The notes beneath the pieces are model-generated. The model was not told where the DNA came from. It worked only from the letters and a program-made list of their open reading frames with translations, and did not search any database. This document shows, piece by piece, positions 54,172 through 64,000 of a stretch of 64,000 bases of DNA. The position numbers and the translations under genes are program-made. The DNA lies in contig OX442319.1 in the NCBI GenBank assembly GCA_949358305.1, positions 248,001-312,000 on the forward strand, read 5' to 3'. Within the stretch, counting starts at the first letter, position 1. Every line of letters begins with the position of its first letter. Source of the DNA: Strigamia acuminata (taxonomy: Eukaryota; Arthropoda; Chilopoda; Geophilomorpha; Linotaeniidae).

Positions 54172-54668
54172 TGTTCCGATTTAGTGACCAATTATGTAGT
54201 TGTATACTGTGTGTTTCCGGTTTAGCACAGTTTGAATTCGATTGTTTGATGTGCGGTCGAGTATCTGTAATTGTCAGCCCAAAGTGGCAAAGTGGGAAAG
54301 ATGATGCTGGCATGACAGATATGCTTTTGTATTAGATAGTTGTCTTATAAAGTATTTGGATTGTTCGCAATAGCGATTTGTTTATTGTAGCGTGTATACG
54401 AAATAAGAGTGTACTGTCTCAAATACTTTAACGTATTATTTGCTTAGGATTCGTCCTTCTTAGTATTGTCATGATAGGAAGTGACAAATGTCCTTCTGTA
54501 TTTACACACTGTTAATGATTTGTTCTGTACCTCTTTATGGAGTGAAGTCACTCTTCTTGGCAAAACCTGAATAAATGTGGGAGCCATTTTTAGGCTCTGT
54601 TATGCCAAAGTCCCAAAGGATGGTTCCAGTCATTCCAGCACTCACACAACACATCTTAAGAGTCAACA
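54172..54668 (+). mobile_element. Copia solo LTR in Copia-3 (first)
   Basis: 497 bp, TGTTCCGATTTAGTG to AGTCAACA, TTACC on both sides (54167-54171, 54669-54673). The start resembles the Copia-4 LTR (GGGATTTAGTG). Confidence 0.88.
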
Positions 54669-54882
54669 TTACCTAGAGATAAGAGCAAATTAACAAAACC
54701 CGAAGTGATTGTTAATAATGACGGCAATAGCGTATTGCGCAGTGACAGCGAGGCTGTCAAGAGTGGCGTAAAGAAAGGGAATTCGAGTGAGAGGGGGTCT
54801 TTTTTTTAATGTTGCAGATAACAATGGGAGTAACGTTCAACAACAAGAGATGAATGGATAACGTGTTTTTAATGATAAGCCA

Positions 54883-55355
54883 TTGGATATGGAATTTTGG
54901 CATGGCAAATTAGGCCATCTGAACACAAATGGGATTGTGACAATGTCTAAATCAACTGACATTTACGGTGTAAAGTTGGATAACAAAGATATGGGAAAAT
55001 GTGAACATTGCATTGAGACAAAGCAGACCAGAGCTAGCTTTACACCGATTGGAGAAATTTCAACAAAGGGAATTTTGAAGTTAGTCTACATGGATGTATG
55101 GGGCCCCTCACAGGAAAGCTCATTAGGAGGAAGTCGTTATTATTTAATCATCATAGATGACTATTCACGCTATATGTGGATGAGGATAATGAAACAGAAA
55201 GGTGATGTTTTGGTGCATTTTGAGCCCTGGCAGCGTGAAATAGAATGAATGACATCCAAAAAGGTCAACAGAATAAGGACTGACAACGGTGGAAAGTTTA
55301 CATCAAGACCATAGGACTGTTATGCCAGAAAAGAAGGGATTAAATGTGAGAGGAC
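54883..55355 (+). pseudogene. Copia-3 integrase, first part
   Basis: MEFWHGKLGHLNTNGIVTMS ... CEHC gives the zinc-binding part. VYMDVWGPS and RTDNGGKF give the first two catalytic Asp residues. A stop at 55246-55248 breaks the frame, and the LTR insertion at 55356 splits the core. Confidence 0.87.
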
Positions 55356-55777
55356 TGTTGAATTTCGGTTGATGTTTGGAGTGTTTAGCTATTTGTATAA
55401 ATGCTTGCGTGATTTATTTGTTGCACACTTCTTACGGTATCGCAGTTCGTTTATTTGTATTAGCACGTGCTCTGATTGTCGTCTGCTCGAAAAAGCTTGT
55501 ATTGTTCTGTTATTCTCATTATGTTATCGATTATACAGGGTTATCGATTATACAGTATGTGACGGTGCTATTTTATCCTTTGTAAAGGATAAATCAAAAT
55601 AATGAATGATTGATTTATCCTATATTTATGTTCGAGTGCGATCTAGCCTCGAAGCATGTATCACTGATCTTATGTTTTAAAACCATTGAACATGGCGGAA
55701 GCATGTCAGTTTCCCGCACCATTGAAAACCGTGTTTGTTTTCTATTTCAACTCTGCCAGACCGGGAATATCTCTTCA
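55356..55777 (+). mobile_element. Copia solo LTR in Copia-3 (second)
   Basis: 422 bp, TGTTGAATTTCGG to ATCTCTTCA, AGGAC on both sides (55351-55355, 55778-55782). Removing it with one AGGAC restores the integrase frame exactly. Shares the AACATGGCGGAAGC block with Copia-4 LTRs. Confidence 0.9.
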
Positions 55778-56284
55778 AGGACAAACCCTTACTCCCCAGA
55801 GTCTAACTCAGTGGCTGAAAGAGCCAATCGTATCATTTTAGAAGGCGTGCGAGCGATGATGCTCGATAACGATTTCTTGAGGTATCTGTGGGCTGAGTTA
55901 GTGAACATGACAGTGTATTTGAAGAACAGATTTGCCCATCCCAAATTAAATACAAAAGCCCCTTACAATGTATTTTGAAAAAAGAAATTGTAAATTAGGC
56001 ATTTGCGTTGTATTGGCTCTAAAGCCTACGTGCACATACCAGCTCAAGTGAGGCAGGGAAAACTGCAAGAAAGAGCTTGGGCAGGAGCTCTTGTTGGGTA
56101 TGGAACGAATACAACAGGCTATAGGATTTGGAATCACAGGAATAGACGTGTTATAAGTTCAAAGCACGTGAAAATAATTGAGGACGAATACCGGAATGAC
56201 AAGGTTTATTATGAGAAGGTGTTTAAAGAATCAGAGGGGGTACGACCTGGAAATGGAGAGTTTATTTACACAGAGGATGACTAA
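55778..56284 (+). pseudogene. Copia-3 integrase, second part
   Basis: PYSPESNSVAERANRI keeps the catalytic Glu. It continues through WAELVNMTVYLKNRF, a stop at 55976-55978, and then AWAGALVGYGTNTTGYRIWN to a stop at 56282. Confidence 0.87.
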
Positions 56285-56801
56285 AGTTTTGAGTCAGATA
56301 ATGAGGTCGCAGAGACCACACCACTTCCCATGCCTCCTCTGGCAGCTAAAGAGCCTGCACCTGTAGCCGAAGCTACACCTGTGCAGCAAATGACGCAGCA
56401 AGCCCCTGTAACGGAGGCGTTGCCGACGCCTGTACAACAGGCGGCGTCACCGCCAGCTAAGCCACCTTTACCCACAACCTCCAAGCCCGTATTAAAACCC
56501 AGAGAAAGTCCAAGACAGTCAGAGGACGAGGAGGCCTACGAAGAGGCATTGCGGGTCACTAGGAATATTAGAAGGGGACTACGAGCAGTTGGGGGACAAC
56601 GACTGTTGCTCCTAAACATGGAAAAGTGGAAAAGGTTTAAATATACGAGGAAGACAGGTCGTGATATGGGAAACCATGCACGTCATACTTAGCACCAGAT
56701 AAGACGAGATTAAGAAGCAGGATTGAAATCCTAGCTTGGTGCGAGAACAATGACTATGAGTATGATGCCAATTTGTTTGAATTTAAGTCTTTGAGAAATG
56801 A
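56285..56801 (+). pseudogene. Copia-3 Pro-rich linker and MBD-like segment
   Basis: 56330-56530 is rich in Pro/Ala/Thr (APVAEATPVQQMTQQAPV). A basic stretch RVTRNIRRGLRAVGG follows, then an MBD-like segment at 56613-56790: EKWKRFKYTRKTGRDMGN in one frame, a frameshift near 56672, then SYLAPDKTRLRSRIEILAWC and NLFEF in another. Counterparts of MeCP2 Arg111 and Arg133 are kept; the Asp/Tyr strand positions are Thr/Tyr or blurred by the frameshift. Confidence 0.8.
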
Positions 56802-56805
56802 GCCT

Positions 56806-59017
56806 TGTGATGATTACAAATCTGTATTTATCAATGTTCACAATAGATGGCGCTGTTTACCAAACGCGCGTAATTCAAACTCGATAAAACTAAAAAGTGT
56901 GATAAATAATTATTTAGACACGGTGAATAAAATATAACTATTTTATTCGACATAAACTAAGTATTATTTACTTGACAATGTGATTCTATCAAATCAATAT
57001 CCACATTACTTACCTGTTAAAGGGAACCAATCGGACCCTTTCGGACCCCAACTGGGCCCATCTGGACATAGTCATATATTAGGTCCGGACTAGTGACCCA
57101 CGAATCCGCCGATTCGTATGCTGATTGGCTGTCGCCAATCTAGTAATTCTACAGAACTATATAAGCATCAGTATTTCACCCTCTCACCCCCCTGGCTTGA
57201 TAACTGAATATGTCTGTAATTGAATTGTTGTTATCGTTTGATCTCACTTTCTTATCGACACATCGGGCCACCTCAGCTCTCCACAATCGGTATTCATTAC
57301 TATTGTTATTGTTGTTGTAGGGCCTTTTCGGGAAGGCCAACTCCGGTAATAGACATGCGTTCGCATGAAATGGCCCCGTAACGTTAGCTTGCTGTTCTAC
57401 GGGACAGTTAGATTTCGTACGGTGGCTTAATATAACGGTCGTATACAGTACGACCTTGCTAAATGAAAGTAGGTCCCTCAGCTAACTGGCCTCAGTCCGC
57501 TGCAGGATGGCTGTTGTAAAAAGCCCTCGCAGGTTCCCGTCTTTTCTCGATTGGTCCTTCCGCTCGTTAAAAGTCGGTAAAGGCCTAATGCACAGGTAAC
57601 ACGCCGGGTTGGTAGCCCGTGAGTAATATCTTCAGATGTTGCGATAAAATAACTGTTGGCCATTATATCGAATAAAGTGAGTCCAATCCTATTTCCAGTG
57701 TTTTGCATTACAAGCACAAATTGTGCCGCCATCTTTATTGCAGTGGAAAAAACATAACATGTGGTTTGAGGTTATTTGACCTCACAAACTATAGGGAGAA
57801 CAAATCAATACTTCATTTAGTTGATTTGTCCTGTACACTATTAAAATATAAACACAACTTAGAACAGAACAAATTCCTATAATACACAATGCTCATTTGA
57901 GCAGACGACGATTAAATAAGTCATTATATGGAGGGAAATCAGTTGTGGTACATACACACGCAATTTATAAAAACAATAGCAACTGATTTACAATTCCGGG
58001 ACATGATACAATGAAATACTAATCGCGTAACAATCGCGCTAATTCGGAAACGCACGAGGTAATCTCTCCATCGTAAATCGGAACTGACTGTGACAACACT
58101 TGTCCCTAAACTTTACATATCAATAACTACCTGGATAATGGTAATCCAACGGCAGTGGCCAAGTAATATTTTACCCGGTGCTCGATCAGTGGATCCCGTC
58201 ATCGTAAGGCATGCTGGCGGATGGAGGAGTCAAATCCTCCCGCGATGGTTCTCTCAACCGTCGTGACGGTCCCCGCCCCATTGTACCCTCCGGGTTAGTA
58301 ACCCGTGAACGATATATAAAATATGTCGTGTTAAACAAATTACTCGGGCATTGGTAATCCTGTATTGGCAATATCTTTTAAACCCGGTAAGTCCATAGAA
58401 ATGTTTACTTGGTGGTTGGTACCACCGATAGCGAGTTAAAGCACACAATTAAATACTCGGCGCCTGATCACGAGATCTTGTCGTCGTAAGGCATGCTGGC
58501 GGATGGAGTCTCAACAACTCCCGCGACGTTCTCTCAATTGTCGTGACGGTCCCCGCCCAATTAATATTTATACAACAATTCATTTGTTGTATTCCACTAA
58601 TTACTTTACTTTTATTCATTGGAACATGGAATATTCTGCTGAATATTCCTACTTATGCGAAGGACTCTTCGCATTATTAGATACTCGAGCTGCGGACCAA
58701 ATACGTCTCCGTAGCGATATTTGTGACGATGCCGCAAGTCAGCCGTATCCCTCTGGCTTCGCCCGGATCCTCAACCAGTTGATGCCGCCCGTTTACACGC
58801 GTCAAGAACCCATCTTTGTTATCATTAATATTTAGTAATAAATATGTTATGTCACACTAAAACTGTAAGTTATTTCTATTCGATCACGTATCATGTTTGT
58901 AAAGACTTCTGTAGCTTATCTCGGTTAGGTTGTTGCTAAACTTAGCAACGTCTTGTATAAACCGAATTATCTATCTCAAAAGGACTAATAAATTAGCCCA
59001 AAAGTAGAATCGTCACA
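56806..59017 (+). mobile_element. Gypsy solo LTR in Copia-3 (third), 2.2 kb
   Basis: 2212 bp, TGTGATGATTAC to ATCGTCACA, with GCCT on both sides (56802-56805, 59018-59021). The CAATAGATGGCGC block near its start matches the Gypsy LTR read in reverse. It has an internal duplication of about 290 bp (CGTAAGGCATGCTGGCGGAT at about 58204 and 58486). Removing it rejoins the Copia-3 frame between the MBD-like segment and RT. Confidence 0.88.
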
Positions 59018-59021
59018 GCCT

Positions 59022-59960
59022 GAAGTCCCTAACCCTTTTGCATTGTGTTGCATGATGGAGCCTGCAACGTATGAGAAAGCAGTGCAAACTGAGAAAAAGA
59101 ATGAATGGGAAGGAGCAATGACGGCAGAGATAAATATTTTCAAAAAAAGAGATGTTTATCAGGAAGTGGACAAAGAGCCCGAACAAAGATTGCTTGGTAA
59201 GAAATGGATATACAAGCTGAAACGGGCTAGCACGGGTGCCATTAAGAGATATAGAGCAAGGCTAGTGGCACAGGGCTTCAAACAATGTCCTGGCATAGAC
59301 TTCACTGAGGTGTTCTCACCTGTAGTGAATTTTGTAATGGTAGTTGTGTTTTCTGTGTTATGTTGATCTTGTTGGGCTGGAAAGATACCCACATTGACAA
59401 TAAAGGCGGCGTACCTTTATGGTAACATTGACAAACCACAATTTATATCAATTCCGAAAGGTTTTCAAACCTAACGGAATGAGGGAAAGTGCTGGAAATT
59501 ACTTAAGGCCCTGTACGAATTATATCAGTCGGGCAGAATGTGGTTTGTCAAACTACACAAAAGATTACTGGACATTGGCTTTGAGCCTATGAAAGGCTTC
59601 AACTGTGTGTATTTTCTGGACCGAGAAGCGGTGTTGATCGTTTATGTAGACGATATCGTCATTTTTTCAAAGTATGGTTTCGTAGAAGAGAGTATTCTAA
59701 AAGGGATTTCGAAGTATTTCGAATTAGTAAATCTCGGGCCTGTTTCCATGCTTCTCGGGGTTGAGTTCAACAGAACAAGCAATTCCGTACTCATCCATCA
59801 GAAGACATACATACGGAAACTATGTGACTTATTTAAGATAGAGAAAGTCACAAAGACTAATATTCCTGGAGATAGCATGATTATGAGAATGCAGAATTAT
59901 AAAATTCCGAACACGACTTTCCTATACAGATCGTTAGTAGGCAGTCTACTATTTCTAGCG
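59022..59960 (+). pseudogene. Copia-3 reverse transcriptase
   Basis: Starts EVPNPFALCCMMEPATYEKA. LLGKKWIYKLKRASTG and ARLVAQGFKQCPGIDFTEVF are conserved RT motifs. The next block IKAAYLYGNID lacks the usual Asp before IK. YVDDIVIF (about 59647) is the catalytic YVDD. Frameshifts at about 59345 and 59480. Confidence 0.87.
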
Positions 59961-60310
59961 ACACGTACGAGACCGGACATATTGTTTAGTACAATTGTCT
60001 TCTCGCAGTACGAGACCCACACTGATAGGCATGTGAAGATGCTGCTTTAGGTCCTAAAGTACCTTTGAATCACCGAGCATTACTGCATTAATCTAGGGAA
60101 TTGCAAAGGCACTCAATTGGTGACAAACACCGACGCATCGTATGCCACCGATCTCGATACTCGAAAAAGTTTTGGTGGGCATGTGGTATTTCTGGGTGGT
60201 GTGCCTGTTTCATGGGCATGCCACAAGCAACGATTTAAATCCCGCTGACATTTTTACGAAGTTTTTCTCGCCCCCGCGTTCGCAGTTTTTGTGCAAACAT
60301 TGTTTTCGGT
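59960..60310 (+). pseudogene. Copia-3 RNase H with internal deletion
   Basis: RTRPDILFSTIVFSQYE, then TDASYATDL and GGHVVFLGGVPVSWACHKQ; after that the sequence jumps to NPADIFTKFFSPPRSQFLCK, so the middle with the Glu and second Asp is deleted. Stops at 60048 and beyond. Confidence 0.83.
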
Positions 60311-60779
60311 AATTTCGATTATAGTTTTTCGGGATCCCGCTTATGTGCATTTGTCAATTGGTTGATTCTGTTTTTTATCTATGCTTGTTACGGTACCGCA
60401 ACCAATTGACAACCGATATTGTTATTTTGTTCCTCTTGTTCGACTGAGATTTGTTCATTATCTCGGAGAATGGGAGGCTCTTATTAGCCTTTTTGTTTCC
60501 CGAGATTGATTTATAGCTGTTTATTCTCGATGTTTACTTTAATGTTTGATATTTATCTGTTTGTTATATTGTAAACATCGTTTTTGGAATGGATCCAATG
60601 AGATCCCATATTTTGCTTTGTTTAGATTTCTTTTATCCATTAACCCAATCCTGTATCTCGTTTGATCGTTGCTTATTATTACTTACATTTTCTGTTTTTC
60701 ACCCAAGTGCATGTGAATAAAACTCCCGATGGATTTTACCACTTTTGCCTCTTATTTTCGCGTACCAACAAATACGAGC
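60311..60779. other. possible remains of the Copia-3 3' LTR
   Basis: T-rich sequence with AATAAA near 60718. No second LTR to compare with, so unproven. Confidence 0.3.
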
Positions 60780-60900
60780 AATGTTCGGCCGCATTTGCGC
60801 GATCGAATGCGGCCAATGTTCCGCCGCATCTGCGCAATCGAATGCGGGCGAAGTTCGGCCGAATTTCCACGATCGCCTGCGGCCAATGTTTGGCCAAATA
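60780..60900. repeat. GGCCGCAT minisatellite, copy B
   Basis: Three to four units of 34-36 bp (ATGTTCGGCCGCATTTGCGC, GATCGAATGCGGCC), the same unit as at 1-213. The right flank (60920-61000) matches 300-400. Confidence 0.82.
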
Positions 60901-61331
60901 AGTAATCGTTTGTAATCAATTTGATAATCAAAAGCTTAATTATAGAATTTGTTTTTAACTCGTACAAAGTTAAAATCCAATTGAAATTGAACGCACCTTG
61001 TGTGTGTGCGATCTATCGCTAAAAAAATGGCGTCTGGTTTCGAACCAAATGGATCAATGCGCATGCGCGCCCTATACGTACTACAGTCGAAACTCTTTAT
61101 AACGAATCGCGATATAACGAAATATCGCTATAACGAATTTTTGAAAATGACTTGGTTGGCCAGCCATAGAACACCATGTTAAATATTTTCGTTATAATGA
61201 ATTTCGATATAACAATTATTCGTTATAACAAACAAGTTTCAGGTACACTATAATACCCATAAGCTCTCATTATAACGAATTTTCAAAAGTGATCACAACA
61301 TCCAATGCCCATATTTAGAAAACACAGGAAA

Positions 61332-61530
61332 ATGAAAATGGCTGCCAAACAAAAGGCAATTTTGATTCACGACAAGCTGAACATTATTGATGCCATTGAC
61401 AATGGCAAGAAGCCATTAATTGTAGCAAGGAGTTTAATTTGTCCCGTTCTACAATTTCAACAATTTTAAGGAATCGGAGTAAAATTAACATGAAACTTGC
61501 CAGTGGTAATCAAGGTTTACAAAAAAAATA
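61332..61530 (+). pseudogene. pogo/Tigger transposase N-terminal HTH remnant
   Basis: MKMAAKQKAILIHDKLNIID then AIDNGKKPLIVAR, and after a frameshift NLSRSTISTILRNRSKIN: the first helix-turn-helix of a Tigger-type transposase. No catalytic core is left. Confidence 0.75.
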
Positions 61531-61601
61531 ATGCTTGGTGATGAAATTTAATTTTTTCACCTAATTCGTTTTAACGAATTCTAACGAATTCTCGTTATAA
61601 C

Positions 61602-63126
61602 TGTTGCAAACAACGTGGAATATTTGTTTCTGCTTGTTTTTGCAATTTTTATTGTCTTAATAAATTTTCTGAGTGTTATTGATTTTTTACTAATTTATTT
61701 CATCAATTGCTTTTCAGGATTTTGCTTTATTAAACATTTTGTGTATTTCTAGTGTTTTTGTGCATTGATTTGAGTGTATTCAAACTTATATTAATTTATT
61801 GTGATGTTTGTTTTTCTTATTTCTTGCATTTAGAATTTATTTCAGTGAATTTTAGAGATTTCGTGTTGTGTCTGAGCTTTTTCAGTGCATTTTCCATTGT
61901 CTACCGCACTTATGCAGTGCGTGTGACGTCACTTTTCGTAATACAGTTCACTTGCGGTTCAAACTTTGAACCTTTCGTTTAGCACTTTTAGATTCGTTTG
62001 GAATTTTAAAGACATTTATTCTAGACTAATTTGGGTCTTATCTTTTGATTGGAATGCATGAAAAGTGTCTCAGATGCTTCGTTTAGTGTCTACAAGTGTT
62101 CGTTGTCGGGAGCCGTAAATGCGCGCCCGAGAATGTTCGTCTCGTTCGCCTTACGTTCAATTACTAGCTAATTCGATATAATTTGCGTGTTTTAGTGTGA
62201 TATTTATTGTATTCTTTATTGTATTAATTATTGTCGTTGGTATTTATCTTTTTATTCAACTTTGTATTTCAAATCCGTGTGCTTTGCCGCCAATGTGGAG
62301 TTTACCGGACGCCATATTGGATTTTACCGATGAATTGTCAATGTTTAATTTCATTTTGTTTTTTTTTCACTTTGTAAGTGTTTACTATTTAGTTTTTATG
62401 TATTTCATTGCTAATTATCTGCTTATTTAGTCTTTGTGTTTTATTTCGAATTCAAATGTGTTGATTACATCATTTTGCTGATCGCTGATTGGTTAGGCTC
62501 AATCGTCTGCTTCGCGAACACTGTTTTCGCTAATTTCTTAGTGTTTGACTTTTTAGATCTCATTGTTATAACTGACTTTATTGTTCACGAGACTGTCGTG
62601 ATTCTTTTGATATATTACAAATTGTTTTTCGTACATGTTTTGTGTAACTACAACTTTGCTGTGATTTCGTTTCCTCCGTTGCTATGACAACGGAGTATCT
62701 TTTGCTTTGTTATTTCGCCGCTATCGGCTTGGCGCGTGCCGTAAAGGCCACTGCGCATGTGCGGTTCCTCAGGAACCAATGTAATCTGTGTATTTTATTC
62801 AGTTCTCAACTAACCGCTTAATAAACAAGTTGTTATTTTGTTAGCTCGTGTTTTCTTTTATTTCCGCCATTTTGCAATGTGTCGAGAGTAGAAAACCCTT
62901 TCCCACAGGCTAGCCATTGGATAAGCATACACCTGGATACCGTACCTTTGCAACAATATTAACAACAGTGATCTCATCTTCCAACAATAGATTCCGGAGT
63001 GGATATTAATGTTTGCCAGCGCAGTTTTCCGTACGTACTTTGCTATACGATCGCTCGAGATTGGCGGCGGGAATTTCAAACCGCCATTTCTCATTTCCTC
63101 TCTGTTCGTGTTGTCTGACCGCAACA
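61602..63126 (+). mobile_element. solo LTR (4-bp target duplication) inside the pogo remnant
   Basis: 1525 bp, TGTTGCAAACAACG to GACCGCAACA, with TAAC on both sides (61598-61601, 63127-63130). Removing it restores the pogo end. AATAAA occurs near 62820. The orientation is assumed from that signal. The family is not otherwise seen in the window. Confidence 0.78.
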
Positions 63127-63258
63127 TAACGAATCGATTCGTCCGGTCCCTTGCGATTCGTTACAAAGAGTTTTGACTGTATACGTTACGTATAGGACAA
63201 CGTGTAGGCCAACTTATAGATCTGATCTATGGGTTGATTTTTAATTTTTTCAAATGTA

Positions 63259-63292
63259 TAACTTATAAGTTATAAGTTATAAGTTATAAGTT
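63259..63292. repeat. TTATAAG microsatellite
   Basis: About five copies of the 7-mer, CTTATAAG TTATAAG; self-complementary. Confidence 0.85.
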
Positions 63293-63669
63293 TGAAAAAA
63301 GTCCAATCGCAAAACCTCTATTAATATTAATTTAACATTTCGAAATTTTCTGTGCTTGATCGAATACTTTTTTCTCAGCTGTGTACTATTCTAATACTTT
63401 TTTCCTCAAGGGTGTCAACAAAAATTTCTGTAACTTTTTTAAATTTTGTTCAATTTTTTTCATATTGCCACTAAATTGTAGCATTTGGCTTGGTCTTTTC
63501 AGTGAATAAAATGCTTTGTGGATAAATTAATAGTTAGACTGCAAAAAAATGTATTTGAGTTCGAATCAGCTGATGTGGTGGCTGATCGAATACTTTTTGC
63601 CAGGGGTTGTATTTATATTCGGCTGGATCACTACACCTTATGTACTAATATGATCAAAAAGAACCTTAC

Positions 63670-63717
63670 GGCTTAGAAACATGATGTCACTCCAATCAGC
63701 AAGGGATTTACGACCAT
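63670..63717 (-). CDS. TPCN1: two-pore channel exon, S1-S2 loop
   Basis: 48 bp between TTTCTAG and GTAAGG. Reads NGRKSLADWSDIMFLS and completes split codons on both sides. It corresponds to the KGGNFFSKHVPWSYLVFL segment of TPC1. The next exon is 20.6 kb away. Confidence 0.87.
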
Positions 63718-63774
63718 CTAGAAAGTAAAGAAACAGTTTATCAACTAATTTTTGCAGATGGTAAACATACTTAC

Positions 63775-63944
63775 TTTGTATTTGTATTGTTTCAATCACA
63801 ACCCAAATGCCATTCAAAAATATTATAACAACTAGAATAATAAATGGAAATGGAATAATAAATGTAAAAGTAATATAGTGAACTCTCTCCAAACCAGGCA
63901 TAACCAGGTCTGCAAAGTATATTACGAGTGATAACTGTCCCAAT
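63775..63944 (-). CDS. TPCN1: two-pore channel exon, S1 of repeat II
   Basis: Ends with donor GTAAGT. The end VVIIFLNGIWVVIETIQIQ matches the S1 helix of TPC1 repeat II (VVAVNGVWILVET). With an acceptor at 63945-63946 the exon is 170 bp and keeps phase. A second pyrimidine-rich acceptor about 110 bp inside it would remove the segment before VVIIF, so the start is less certain than the end. Confidence 0.82.
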
Positions 63945-64000
63945 CTAGAATGAAAGTTTTTTTATTGTTACCGGACAGCCTCATTTAAACGCTCAGGCGT

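Larger units (their letters stand above)
53590..60310 (+). mobile_element. Copia-3, near full-length but decayed, with three solo LTRs inserted
   Basis: Coding order: N-terminal region (53615-54171), integrase (54674-56284), linker and MBD-like segment (56285-56801), RT (59022-59960) and RNase H (59960-60310). Solo LTRs lie at 54172-54668, 55356-55777 and 56806-59017, each with its own target duplication. Frameshifts and stops occur throughout. RNase H has an internal deletion near 60230. Its own LTRs were not found. Closest relatives in the window are Copia-1 and Copia-4. Confidence 0.87.
61084..63179 (+). mobile_element. pogo/Tigger remnant split by a solo LTR
   Basis: Ends CAGTCGAAACTCTTTATAAC and the inverse GTTACAAAGAGTTTTGACTG, TA on both sides (61082-61083, 63180-63181). 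About 570 bp without the LTR at 61602-63126. The first 167 bp match the MITE at 29389-29557 in inverted orientation and could also be a separate small insertion. Confidence 0.75.
8461..63944 (-). other. TPCN1: two-pore cation channel gene (TPC1 type), span of visible exons
   Basis: Eleven exons read on the minus strand: 63775-63944, 63670-63717, 43024-43096, 42850-42954, 31924-32085, 31768-31865, 31593-31708, 31451-31532, 9503-9612, about 9167-9272 and 8461-8508. Phases agree at every junction except the one between 9503-9612 and 9167-9272. Together they give the second six-helix repeat and the C-terminus of an endolysosomal two-pore channel, a Na+/Ca2+ channel activated by PI(3,5)P2 or NAADP signalling. 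The first repeat lies right of the window. Introns are either 57-69 bp or 10-22 kb, apart from those of about 230 and 658 bp near the 3' end. Confidence 0.92.

Noticed and set aside
61084-61250. A stand-alone MITE rather than part of a larger pogo remnant
   Set aside because: The better TIR pair with TA on both sides is 61084 with 63179, once the solo LTR is removed. I kept the small match to 29389-29557 as a note only.

Overview
Kind of genome. This is nuclear DNA from an animal, probably an invertebrate. Two host genes are recognisable. The last coding exon of an ARF6-type small GTPase lies at 981-1123 (+). A two-pore cation channel gene (TPC1 type) runs on the minus strand from beyond the right edge down to 8461. 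Exons of both have clean GT-AG borders. No bacterial operons, rRNA or CRISPR arrays are present. I cannot name the phylum from sequence alone.

Layout. The channel gene has eleven visible exons (about 1.1 kb of coding sequence) spread over 55 kb. Four introns are 57-69 bp and three are 10.8-21.8 kb; the large ones are packed with nested transposons. From left to right: a GGCCGCAT minisatellite; the ARF6 exon; a mariner element with Stowaway-like ends; the 3' part of a Copia element (3031-6840) holding a Gypsy solo LTR and a foldback element; a minisatellite; the last three channel exons with a hAT MITE; a complete 13.1-kb Gypsy element (9937-23041) with identical LTRs; Copia-2 (23050-28810) carrying a solo LTR, MITEs and a Tc1 element; a decayed LTR element; four channel exons (31451-32085); a deleted Copia; several solo Copia LTRs, one holding an intact pogo-class transposon (39048-41241); two channel exons; a young Copia derivative (Copia-4, 45767-49697); a 103-bp tandem array; Copia-3 (53590-60310) carrying three solo LTRs; a second GGCCGCAT minisatellite; a pogo remnant holding a solo LTR; and two more channel exons.

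Most notable. (1) Three Copia elements encode, in the same place between integrase and reverse transcriptase (or at the C terminus where reverse transcriptase is missing), a segment that reads as a methyl-CpG-binding domain (MBD). (2) Copia-4 has matching 423-bp LTRs, a TSD and an unbroken 980-codon ORF, yet has no reverse transcriptase or RNase H, and two of three integrase catalytic residues are substituted. (3) The Gypsy element has a canonical -1 frameshift site and a third ORF in the env position that is not an envelope protein but carries a DnaJ-like cysteine cluster. (4) Several Copia LTRs end in CCTCTGCTACA, a copy of the 3' end of initiator tRNA-Met, next to a primer-binding site complementary to that tRNA.

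All element boundaries were read by eye from terminal repeats and target-site duplications. Protein family calls come from motif recognition, not from database searches.
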